From NCBI GenBank assembly GCA_025356475.1, contig JANXSX010000221.1:37052-101051 (forward strand): a DNA stretch of 64,000 nt. The letters are read 5' to 3'. Position numbers and translations under genes: made by a program. Below are positions 8,971 through 16,214 of the stretch, piece by piece (position 1 is the stretch's first letter; the number at the start of each line of letters is the position of its first letter). The stretch comes from Isosphaeraceae bacterium (GTDB taxonomy: Bacteria > Planctomycetota > Planctomycetia > Isosphaerales > Isosphaeraceae). The notes under the pieces were generated by a model, which was given only the letters and a program-made list of their open reading frames with translations, searched no databases and was not told the DNA's origin.

Positions 8971-10076
8971 CAATTTCGGAGGTGATGTCCTGGCTCGAAA
9001 ACTTCGCTCCTCGCGAACTCGCCGAGTCATGGGATAATGTGGGGCTCCTCATGGGTGATCCCACGACTCTGATCTCCAAAGTGATGACGTGTTTGACAGT
9101 GACTTCAGATTCGGCTGACGAGGCGATTAACAATGGGGTCGGACTCATCGTCACCCATCACCCAATTATGTTTAAGCCGGTTCAGTCGCTTCGAGCCGAC
9201 AGTCTGACTACGAAACTCCCCTGGCGACTGGCCAGGGCTGGGATCGCGGTCTATAGCCCACACACTGCGCTCGACAACTGCGTCGGAGGAATCAACGACG
9301 GCCTGACTAGCCGTCTGGGGCTAGTTGAGGTCGGCCCACTTCGACCAACGCATCGAAGTCCATGTTCCAAAATCATCACGTTTTCGCCCGAGACAGATCG
9401 CGTCAACATCCTCTCGGCAGCGTTCGCGGCGGGTGCAGGGCGGATCGGTCTGTACGACGAGTGTTCGTTCAGCTCGACAGGGCAGGGGACCTTTCGCGGA
9501 CGTCCAGGGAGCAACCCAACCGTCGGGGAGACCGGGCGCTTTGAAGAGGTCGTTGAGAGCCGCATGGAATTGATCTGCCCTAACGATCGCATTGCAGATG
9601 TACTGACCGCCATCCGCCGGGCTCACTCCTATGAGGAAGTTCCGATTGATGTGATCGCACTGAGTCCTGTTCCGTCCGGACCGGGGATTGGACGCCTGGG
9701 ATCGCTGACCTCGCCCATGTCGATCGGCGATTTTGCGAGTCTCGTGGCGTTGAGATTGGGAGCACCCGCGACCCAATTTGTTGGCAATCCTGCCAGAATC
9801 GTGCAGCGAATCGCCATCTGTTGTGGTGCCGGCGACGATTTTCTCGCGGATGCGCGCCGGGCCGGTGCCGATGTTCTGCTGACTGGTGAGGCGAGATTCC
9901 ACCGAGCGTGCGAGGCGTACGAACTTGGGGTTGGACTCGTGGTGGCGGGCCACTATGCGACCGAGCGACCCGGGGTCGAGGATCTCGCGGACCGGCTCCG
10001 CCTGGCCTTCCCAGTCCTTGAGATTCGCGCGAGTTGTCATGAATTCGACCCATTGCGCCTACACAATGTGCGATAG
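8958..10076 (+). CDS. NIF3/DUF34 dinuclear-metal family protein
   Basis: A 372-residue NIF3-like (DUF34) protein, often mislabelled GTP cyclohydrolase I type 2; biochemical role unsettled. Metal ligands expected in the family are present: IVTHHPIMF (His-His), the Asp in HTALDNC, and GHYATERPGVEDL with His and Glu near the C-terminus. Between them lies a PII-like insert (ELICPNDRIADVLTAIRRAHSYEEVPIDV), as in the long bacterial forms (about 370 aa). ATG with GGAGGG 8 bases upstream. The gene overlaps pabC by 13 bases, so it is the third member of a folate-linked operon. This genomic tie is the interesting part. Confidence 0.9.
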   Translation: MGLVAISEVMSWLENFAPRELAESWDNVGLLMGDPTTLISKVMTCLTVTSDSADEAINNGVGLIVTHHPIMFKPVQSLRADSLTTKLPWRLARAGIAVYSPHTALDNCVGGINDGLTSRLGLVEVGPLRPTHRSPCSKIITFSPETDRVNILSAAFAAGAGRIGLYDECSFSSTGQGTFRGRPGSNPTVGETGRFEEVVESRMELICPNDRIADVLTAIRRAHSYEEVPIDVIALSPVPSGPGIGRLGSLTSPMSIGDFASLVALRLGAPATQFVGNPARIVQRIAICCGAGDDFLADARRAGADVLLTGEARFHRACEAYELGVGLVVAGHYATERPGVEDLADRLRLAFPVLEIRASCHEFDPLRLHNVR

Positions 10077-10414
10077 TCGCGGGACGCTTCGGACCACGCA
10101 AAAACCTACATACGCAGGATTCTCCAGGCCAAAGATACCCCCAAAGGATTTACACGCAAGCGTAATATCATTTCTTGAAATCACCTCAAACAATCTCTGA
10201 TGTCAAACCCTTCCTAAACGAACTCCGAGGGGCATGAATTCGGCACGGACATCTTTCGTTGAACAACGGCTTCGAGTAATCTACGAACGTCTTCGTTTTG
10301 GGAGCCACCCGACATTCACATGAAGAAGTAGTGATGTCGTTTCCTCCAAGTATTGTAGAATCCAGGTGGTTCGGGTTCTCGGTCTTTTCCAGCAGTTCAT
10401 TTTGAGGAGCGATC
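10077..10414. other. Intergenic region, nif3 to cytochrome gene
   Basis: About 340 bases without a credible gene. It must carry the promoter of the cytochrome gene. A TAGAAT hexamer at 10356-10361 could be a -10 element, but no good -35 lies at the right distance. A strong SD (GAGGAG) precedes the cytochrome ATG by 5 bases. I see no tRNA, riboswitch or terminator with a T tract here. Confidence 0.4.
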
Positions 10415-10828
10415 ATGAAGCGAGTGACTTGTGCATTGAGCCTGGCGACTTTGATGGTTGCGTTCGCCTTCGCCACGGCTTCGAACGGTGCCGATGATGC
10501 CCCGTCAGCCAAGGTGATCATGGGCAAACTGACCAAAGGTCCCAACGCAGCCGCTGGCAAGCTCAAGAATGCCCTGGCTGCTCAACCGCCCGCTTGGGCC
10601 GACATCAAGGCCGCTGCCGAAGTCTTCGGTAAGTTCGGCCCCGAACTTACCAAGAATGACCCACCCAAGGGAGACAAGGCCAGCTATAAGCAGCTCGCAA
10701 CCGTCTTCGCCTCGAACAGCTCGGCCCTGGCCGCCGCTGCATCCAAGGAAGACCTCGAAGGTGTGAAGTCTGCCTTCGGCAAGATCGGCACTTCTTGTAT
10801 GACTTGCCATAAAGCCCACAAGCCTTGA
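10415..10828 (+). CDS. Exported c'-type (c556-like) cytochrome
   Basis: A 137-residue secreted monohaem protein. A signal peptide (cleavage near SNGADD) is followed by an alanine-rich, all-helical body and a C-terminal haem site CMTCH at residues 128-132, only five residues from the end. A single CXXCH at the very C-terminus on a four-helix bundle is the layout of cytochrome c'/c556 (class II). Such proteins carry electrons in the periplasm or bind small gases. GAGGAG lies 5 bases ahead of the ATG. It stands alone between unrelated genes. A weak inverted repeat (TCCCCGAG/CTCGGGGA) follows the stop. Confidence 0.85.
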   Translation: MKRVTCALSLATLMVAFAFATASNGADDAPSAKVIMGKLTKGPNAAAGKLKNALAAQPPAWADIKAAAEVFGKFGPELTKNDPPKGDKASYKQLATVFASNSSALAAAASKEDLEGVKSAFGKIGTSCMTCHKAHKP

Positions 10829-10848
10829 TCGGTTCGCTCGCGATCATC

Positions 10849-10883
10849 TCCCCGAGTCGGGAACCTCTCCCCCCGCTCGGGGA
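10849..10883 (+). terminator. Possible stem-loop after cytochrome gene
   Basis: TCCCCGAG (10849-10856) pairs with CTCGGGGA (10876-10883) across a 19-base loop, 20 bases after the cytochrome stop. There is no T tract, so factor-independent termination is uncertain; it lies between convergent genes, where a bidirectional stop would make sense. Confidence 0.3.
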
Positions 10884-10927
10884 TCACTACCGAAGGTCTG
10901 TGTCATTGTACTAGGCACTGGCTCAAT

Positions 10928-12565
10928 TCAGAACGGTACGACCCCGCTCGAGTTCGGCGGGGGCGAGTTACCGCCAGGATTCGCGGGGTTCGTGGTCTGG
11001 TTAGCCGACCCCTCGACCGGAAGCACACAACGGAATCCAAGGTAGGGTAGCTTCGAGTTTGCAGCTAACCCCTCCCGCCAAGACGTGTTCCAAGTCTTGG
11101 ACCCCCCTTTGACCGTGATTAGAGGGGACTTCGCCCGACTTGAGGCGGGGCCGATCGGGTTGACGGCTGTTTGACCCTTTAAGGTCTGATAATACTTGGC
11201 GTCGAACCAGTCGCTGGTCCATTCCCAGACATTGCCGGCGAGGTCGAAGACACCATAGGGTGATTGGTCGTTCTCGAACGACATGACTGTGTCAACCTGT
11301 CGAGGCTGACGAGGCTTTGCCCAGCTCGGCGGCTCGGATCCCGCAGGATAAACGCGACCGTCGGGAGAGCGGGCGGCGAGTTCCCACTGAGCTTCGGTAG
11401 GGACCTTCTTTCCCGCCCAGTCGGCGTAATCCTTGGCCCCTTTGGCATCGACTTTGACCACAGGATGATCGTCCGAGCCCACGAGTTCCGCTCTTCGACC
11501 TGTTTCCCGAAGAAATAGGGTGTACTGGCGGTTCGTCACTTCGTGTTGATCCATGTAATAGCTGGACAGGGAGACTGGGTGAGAGGGACTTTCGGAAAGC
11601 GGTCCCTCATCACGTCCCATGGGAAACGTGGTCCCGGCGATGAAGATCATTGTCGCGCCGTCGCGGTCACTCACGATCTGTATTGGCCAGCCCGACGCAT
11701 GATAGAGGGTTCCCTCCCGGGGCCTGAACCCTGCTGGAAGCGGCTTGGAATTGGCGGGAAGGGCTGCGTCTACCGTCGTTGAACTTGCCGGAGTGGTCCG
11801 GGCCGGTTCAGCCGCATTGACGGGAAGGACCATCTCGGCAGTCCCGGCACCCGTCACTGGCGCCGGAGAGGCGTTCACTACTGGACTTGGTGGAACGTCG
11901 ACTGGTGTTGGTGCGGTCGCTTCGGGTGATGTTGCGACAACGGCAGCACCCTCAGGGAAAAGCGGTAAGCCCTGCGCTGAGCAATCTAAGGCCGTCTTCG
12001 CTTCCTTGGCTGCAAGAGTGGCAGGGAATGCTTTCACGATCTTTTGAAGTAGAGCAACAACCTGATCGGCTTTTCCAGTCTTGGCGACCTGCTTTGCCTG
12101 AGTAAGAAGCAGCCTTGCGTCGTCCTCGCCTTTCGCAATCGTTTTGGTCGCGATCGGAGGCTCAGGAATCATCTCCTCTTCGCTGAGATCAACTGGCCCG
12201 TCTCCGCTAGTGAACGATCGAAACAGGAGAAACCCTACAAGGAAGACCGCACCAAAAGCACCGGCACCGATCACCATTCTGACCAGCGTTCGCCCTTCAT
12301 AAGTCTCCAGAACGGGGGTTTCCGCGAGTTCCCCCTTCACACTTTTCTTGGCCTTTGAGACCGACGCTGATGCCGAGGCCCTGGCTTTCTTGGCCTTGAT
12401 CTTAGGTTTTTCCTCTTCGGGCTCAGGATCGGCCTTCCACATGCGTGGGAGGGGTGCTCCCGCTTTCGTGCTCGACGGAATCGAATGAACCGGCTCCGCG
12501 TCCTCCTCAACAGGATCGGGCTCGTTCGGATCGGGGGCCAGGTTGTACTGATCTTCGTCGTTCAT
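10928..12565 (-). CDS. Membrane-anchored FGE-sulfatase (SUMF1-type) domain protein
   Basis: A 545-residue protein in three parts. Residues 1-100 are acidic then Lys/Ala-rich (cytoplasmic, disordered); one transmembrane helix (VIGAGAFGAVFLVGFLLF) follows; a short helical repeat region (residues about 135-190) and an Ala/Pro/Val linker lead to a C-terminal formylglycine-generating-enzyme-like domain: FPMGRDEGPLSESPSHPV, YYMDQHEVTNRQY, VPTEAQWELAAR, GVFDLAGNVWEWTSDWF and LGFRCVLP. In planctomycetes most such domains sit in membrane or kinase-like proteins and do not activate sulfatases; the two catalytic Cys of true FGE are not evident. Start at 12565 has GGAGGG upstream; an ATG 8 codons earlier is possible. 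No sulfatase gene lies nearby. Confidence 0.85.
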   Translation of the reverse strand: MNDEDQYNLAPDPNEPDPVEEDAEPVHSIPSSTKAGAPLPRMWKADPEPEEEKPKIKAKKARASASASVSKAKKSVKGELAETPVLETYEGRTLVRMVIGAGAFGAVFLVGFLLFRSFTSGDGPVDLSEEEMIPEPPIATKTIAKGEDDARLLLTQAKQVAKTGKADQVVALLQKIVKAFPATLAAKEAKTALDCSAQGLPLFPEGAAVVATSPEATAPTPVDVPPSPVVNASPAPVTGAGTAEMVLPVNAAEPARTTPASSTTVDAALPANSKPLPAGFRPREGTLYHASGWPIQIVSDRDGATMIFIAGTTFPMGRDEGPLSESPSHPVSLSSYYMDQHEVTNRQYTLFLRETGRRAELVGSDDHPVVKVDAKGAKDYADWAGKKVPTEAQWELAARSPDGRVYPAGSEPPSWAKPRQPRQVDTVMSFENDQSPYGVFDLAGNVWEWTSDWFDAKYYQTLKGQTAVNPIGPASSRAKSPLITVKGGSKTWNTSWREGLAANSKLPYLGFRCVLPVEGSANQTTNPANPGGNSPPPNSSGVVPF

Positions 12566-12784
12566 CCGCGCATCCCTCCAGGAACGCATCGGCGAATTGT
12601 ATCGTTCACCGACCCCTGCTCACTTAATTTAACGCTCAACTGCCACGGCTACAAGAGAGGGACGCTCATCAGCATTCCGATCAAGGAACGACTTCGCCTG
12701 TATTCCGTAACATCGCTCCGAGATTGGGATTCGGGTAGCGATGCTCCGTGAGGATCACGATCGAACGGCTCGATTAAGAACGTT

Positions 12785-13912
12785 TCACTTCGGGGTTTGG
12801 AACTGGCCAATCTTGGTCAAGAAGTCGTGATTTGATGGGTATTTGCCCATCTGTTTGACGAGCGACTCCATCGCTTCTACCGGCTTCATCTGCGAGAGGC
12901 TCCGCCGAAGCAGCGTGATCCGGCTCAGAGTCTCCGCATCGAGCAGTCGTTCTTCCTTACGCGTTCCGGACAGGGCGAGATCGATCGCAGGCCAGACTCG
13001 ACGCTCGGCCAGCTTCCGATCGAGAACCACTTCCATGTTCCCGGTTCCCTTGAACTCCTGGAAGATCATGTCGTCCATCCGGCTTCCGGTCTCGATCAGA
13101 CAGGTTGCAAGTACAGTGAGCGAGCCCCCCTCATCAAACGCTCGGGCGGCCCCAAAGAGTCGTTTCGGGATATCGAGGGCCTTGATATCGACCCCTCCCG
13201 ACATCGTTCTGCCCGAATTTGACATCTTGTTGTACGTACGAGCAAGTCGCGTGAGGCTATCCATCAGGATAAGCACCTGACCACCCGATTCGGCGACGCG
13301 ACGGGCCCGGTCGAACGTCAATTGGGTTAAGCGGATATGTTCCTCGGGAGCGTGATCCGAGGAGGAGGCCACAACCTCTCCTTGCGTACCCCGGCGCATC
13401 TCAGTCACTTCTTCCGGCCGCTCGTCGATGAGCAAGACGATCAACTGCAGCTCTGGATGGTTCTTGGCCACGGAGGCAGCGAGCTGCTGTAAGAGGATTG
13501 TTTTTCCACTCCGAGGTGGGGCAACAATCAAGCCTCGCTGCCCTTTACCAACCGGCGTCAATAGGTCCATGACCCGCATGCCCATGGGCTCGGAACCAAT
13601 TTCAAGCTTGATCTGCTCGTGGGGGTCGATCGCAGTCAGCTCATCAAAATTCCGAACAGTCGCGTACTCGTCCGGGGAAAGCCCCTCGATTTCCGTGATC
13701 TCAACAAGCCTCGGAGCTTTCCCGACTCTGCCGGGCTCGACTCGACCGGTGACAACAACCCCTGGTCGAAGCGGATACTTTTGGAAGAAAGAGGACTCAA
13801 CCGCAACATCGTCGGCAAGGACTTTGTAATGTCGCCCCGGATCTCGCAAGATCCCTTGGCCCTTCATTTGAATTTCTAGCACACCTGTGCGGGTCTGTTC
13901 AGCCAAGCTCAT
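12785..13912 (-). CDS. rho: Transcription termination factor Rho, short form
   Basis: A 375-residue hexameric RNA helicase that ends transcription. The ATPase part is complete: Walker A APPRSGKT (131-138), [13 protein letters not shown], the Walker B strand [36 protein letters not shown] and [27 protein letters not shown]. The N-terminus begins directly at the cold-shock-like primary RNA site; the N-terminal helix bundle of E. coli Rho (419 aa) is missing. The usual GFGFLR RNA-binding strand reads GQGILR (18-23), so two aromatic contacts are lost. Planctomycetes often carry more than one Rho, so this could be a divergent paralogue. No long leader ORF is seen upstream. Confidence 0.92.
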   Translation of the reverse strand: MSLAEQTRTGVLEIQMKGQGILRDPGRHYKVLADDVAVESSFFQKYPLRPGVVVTGRVEPGRVGKAPRLVEITEIEGLSPDEYATVRNFDELTAIDPHEQIKLEIGSEPMGMRVMDLLTPVGKGQRGLIVAPPRSGKTILLQQLAASVAKNHPELQLIVLLIDERPEEVTEMRRGTQGEVVASSSDHAPEEHIRLTQLTFDRARRVAESGGQVLILMDSLTRLARTYNKMSNSGRTMSGGVDIKALDIPKRLFGAARAFDEGGSLTVLATCLIETGSRMDDMIFQEFKGTGNMEVVLDRKLAERRVWPAIDLALSGTRKEERLLDAETLSRITLLRRSLSQMKPVEAMESLVKQMGKYPSNHDFLTKIGQFQTPK

Positions 13913-14346
13913 GACGGATTCGCTCGCTCGGCGAGGAAAATGGGACTCGAGGATAGGCGGGGAGAGGAACCTGAGAGAGGGGGAAGGAATCCAATCCTGC
14001 AGTGAGGCCGCACGTATGTAGGACCTGCACCGACTGACGGAATGCCTGACTCTCCCATGAGAGAAGGCTTCGGATCACAGTCTCACTTCTTAGCAATTAC
14101 ATTACTAGATTAACGGCAGGACGGCTGCCCGTCCATGAGGAGGGAGTGAATGGCAGTAATGTTGCAAAGCCCATGCCACCGGGTAGTAGAGCACGGAAGA
14201 ACAGCCGGACTAGAGAACAAACGGACTCGACTCTCCCTTTCCTAACAGCCTTTCCGCGCTATCATCCCGAAGTTGAGAGCGCCTGACCAAAATATCTTCT
14301 CGAAACCACCCAGAATCCCCAAAGTCCTTCATCCCGTATACCGATA
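13913..14346. other. Intergenic region between divergent rho and an orphan gene
   Basis: About 430 bases that must hold two divergent promoters. Seen inside: a small hairpin CTCTC/GAGAG near 14050, a perfect 6-bp hairpin GGACGG-CTGC-CCGTCC at 14119-14134, and a 31-codon reading frame with an ideal SD (entered separately). The left half is AT-rich around 14090-14110 (ATTACATTACTAG). No recognisable RNA gene. Confidence 0.4.
14150..14245 (+). CDS. Candidate 31-residue small ORF
   Basis: ATG at 14150 preceded by AGGAGG with 6-base spacing, the best SD context in this intergenic region, followed by 31 sense codons and TAA. The product begins MAVMLQSPCHRVV and ends RTRLSLS: basic, no signal peptide, no known motif. 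A perfect hairpin lies just upstream at 14119-14134. It could be a leader peptide for the gene at 14347, or chance. Not supported by homology that I can recall. Confidence 0.2.
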   Translation: MAVMLQSPCHRVVEHGRTAGLENKRTRLSLS

Positions 14347-15174
14347 ATGATTCCGCGAAGTGCGATGTTGCACCCTTATTACGGGACTACGACGATGACC
14401 ATGTCACCCAATGCCACTCTCGCGGGAGCAATCCCTGAGTCCAAAATCAACAAGCGATCGATCCGCCTAGTGGACCTTTGTCTCCAGACCGAGCGCGAAC
14501 GCCTCGCCAAGTCGAAAGACCGCGCAACGACCAAGCGGAACTGGCTGATCCACAGAGCCGGGGTCGTTTGGGATGTCGATCAGCTCGCACGGGCTGAGAC
14601 CCTGGCGACCAATCTCAAGAAGAAGCCTGGCCAGGTCGTTGCTCGGCTCAAGACGACCTATCACGGCTGCCTGTTCCTGATAGAGCGTTGGTCGTACCTC
14701 ATCAGCAAGATAAGCTCCGATAAGTTCGACGGGGAACTGTCCCCCGCCAATCGAGTCAAAGCCCTTTGCATCCTAGGAATTCCGCCCGACGAGTGGGACG
14801 ACGAGGAGTCGGTCATCAGCACCGACATGATCTCCCGGGACAACAAAGATTGGCACTTGCAAGCACAGAAGCATCTCAAATCGGTCTTCATACGCGAGAG
14901 GAACCGGGTTATTGATCTCTCCAAGATTCTCGAAGCCCTGAACAAAGAGATCCAGGCCAAGGCCATGCTTGGTGAGTTCTTCGATTCCGACGCGTTCCTG
15001 AACAAGACTGAACGTGAAGTCGCTCACAGCGAGCGAATGATCAAAGCCCTTGAAAAAGAGCGGCTGACGGCGAGTCACGACGAGGCCGAGGATGGGTTGG
15101 ATCCTCCAGAAGCTTCAGCTTCTGCCGAACCAACCGCCGCTGAAACGACCGTCCAGCCCGACCCGCTCCTTTAG
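14347..15174 (+). CDS. Unknown helical protein
   Basis: A 275-residue protein I do not recognise. No signal peptide or membrane segment. The middle is helical and charged (LCLQTERERLAKSKDRATTKRN, GCLFLIERWSYLISKI, RVKALCILGIPPDEWDD), followed by a coiled-coil-prone stretch (residues about 175-250) and a disordered Pro/Ala/Glu tail. In-frame ATGs at 14347, 14365, 14395 and 14401 all lack a clear SD, so the start is uncertain. The GC-rich codon use fits coding. Stand-alone gene, convergent with thyX. The pattern resembles planctomycete-restricted orphan families; I cannot assign a role. Confidence 0.65.
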   Translation: MIPRSAMLHPYYGTTTMTMSPNATLAGAIPESKINKRSIRLVDLCLQTERERLAKSKDRATTKRNWLIHRAGVVWDVDQLARAETLATNLKKKPGQVVARLKTTYHGCLFLIERWSYLISKISSDKFDGELSPANRVKALCILGIPPDEWDDEESVISTDMISRDNKDWHLQAQKHLKSVFIRERNRVIDLSKILEALNKEIQAKAMLGEFFDSDAFLNKTEREVAHSERMIKALEKERLTASHDEAEDGLDPPEASASAEPTAAETTVQPDPLL

Positions 15175-15345
15175 TTCGTCAGATCGGTCTTTGACAATTC
15201 GGAAGACAGTGACGTTTCGACCTCCTCCCGAGGTGCGAACCCGCGTTCACGTGACAACCGAGCAGCCACGCCAAGGCGTGCCGCAGAATTCCCGGAAGCG
15301 GGAGTGACTCGGCCTGGACGGATGGGGCTCTGATTCGCTTTCCTG

Positions 15346-16152
15346 TCAGACTTTGGCATGACTCGTCCGAGCCGCCTGACCACCACCTGCGAGGTCAATG
15401 AGCGAATAGTCGCCGAAAAGGTTCGGGCTATCTTCTTGGAGCACTTTGAGCATTGCGAGAGCCACTTTGCGGATCTCCGCATCGGCATGCTCGCTCGCTC
15501 TCAGTTCAATAAAGTGGCGGAGTGCCCGTGCGTTCGCGGTCACGAAGATCTGTGTCTCAGTCGCGTTGGGCAAGACCGACCGGGCGGCTTCTCGGGCCTT
15601 CTTACGTCTCAGCGTCCGGTCCTCGATCGATTTGAACTTGTCGTTCAACCGGTCGGCGAGCTGCTGATAGGCTTTCTGGCAGGTCTGAACGGTGTCGAGC
15701 CAAATCTGATGCAACTCGGGATCTTCCGCAATGACGTCGGGCTCAACGAACGCGCAGGAGGATTCGTCGACGAATCGCTGACTCAACTGAGAGTATGAGA
15801 AGCCAGCCCGATGCCGGACCAACTCATGAGTGAACGAGCGGCTCACCCCTGTCAGAATGAAGTTGAAAACGGCGTGTTCTAGAACAGAACCATGTCCGAC
15901 TTCGAGGATATGACCAATATAGGCGGAGTTGCCGCCGGGACGTGGCTTGACGTAACTCTTGTAGCAGAGCCGCCCTGCGACCTCGACCAACTTCTGGCCA
16001 GCCTCTTCGGTGTCCGTCGTCCAGCGGTCAACGCCTTCATCGGCGAGAAACTTGGAAAGCTCATCGTCATCGACCATTTGACGACCGACCAAGTAGACTT
16101 TGGGCTCCCGAATGTCGGTGGTGGCGGGTGGGCTGCTGTCGACTGTTGCCAT
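15346..16152 (-). CDS. thyX: FAD-dependent thymidylate synthase
   Basis: Makes dTMP from dUMP using methylene-tetrahydrofolate, FAD and NADPH. The 268-residue protein holds the ThyX signature at 113-127: RHRAGFSYSQLSQRF. Compared with the usual RHRX7S (for example the RHRHFSYSQLS type) there is one extra residue between RHR and the conserved Ser. Other landmarks: VGHGSVLEHAVFNFILTGVSRSFTHEL ahead of it, and ATETQIFVTANARALRHFIELR, the dUMP-binding strand, near 205-225. ATG at 16152 has AGGGG 8 bases upstream; a GTG three codons earlier lacks spacing. Divergent from the helicase gene with about 60 bases between them. Confidence 0.93.
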   Translation of the reverse strand: MATVDSSPPATTDIREPKVYLVGRQMVDDDELSKFLADEGVDRWTTDTEEAGQKLVEVAGRLCYKSYVKPRPGGNSAYIGHILEVGHGSVLEHAVFNFILTGVSRSFTHELVRHRAGFSYSQLSQRFVDESSCAFVEPDVIAEDPELHQIWLDTVQTCQKAYQQLADRLNDKFKSIEDRTLRRKKAREAARSVLPNATETQIFVTANARALRHFIELRASEHADAEIRKVALAMLKVLQEDSPNLFGDYSLIDLAGGGQAARTSHAKV

Positions 16153-16201
16153 CCTTGGCACCCCTGAACTGTGGATTCTCGTTCGGATTTGATCGTTCGG
16201 T

Positions 16202-16207
16202 TATAAT
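16202..16207 (+). promoter_or_regulatory. Perfect TATAAT -10 hexamer just before helicase ATG
   Basis: TATAAT ends 7 bases before the ATG at 16215, which would put transcription start at or next to the A of the start codon. No SD exists in the gap. The -35 region (about 16179-16184, TCGTTC) is weak. Suggests a leaderless message. Confidence 0.45.
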
Positions 16208-16214
16208 CCCAGTC

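Noticed and set aside
9321..10040. A 239-codon antisense frame over nif3
   Set aside because: Shadow of a well-supported gene; no SD, no family likeness.
16128..16214. 29 extra codons at the start of the UvrD-type helicase
   Set aside because: They overlap the start of divergent thyX and lack family likeness; the TATAAT at 16202 also lies inside them.
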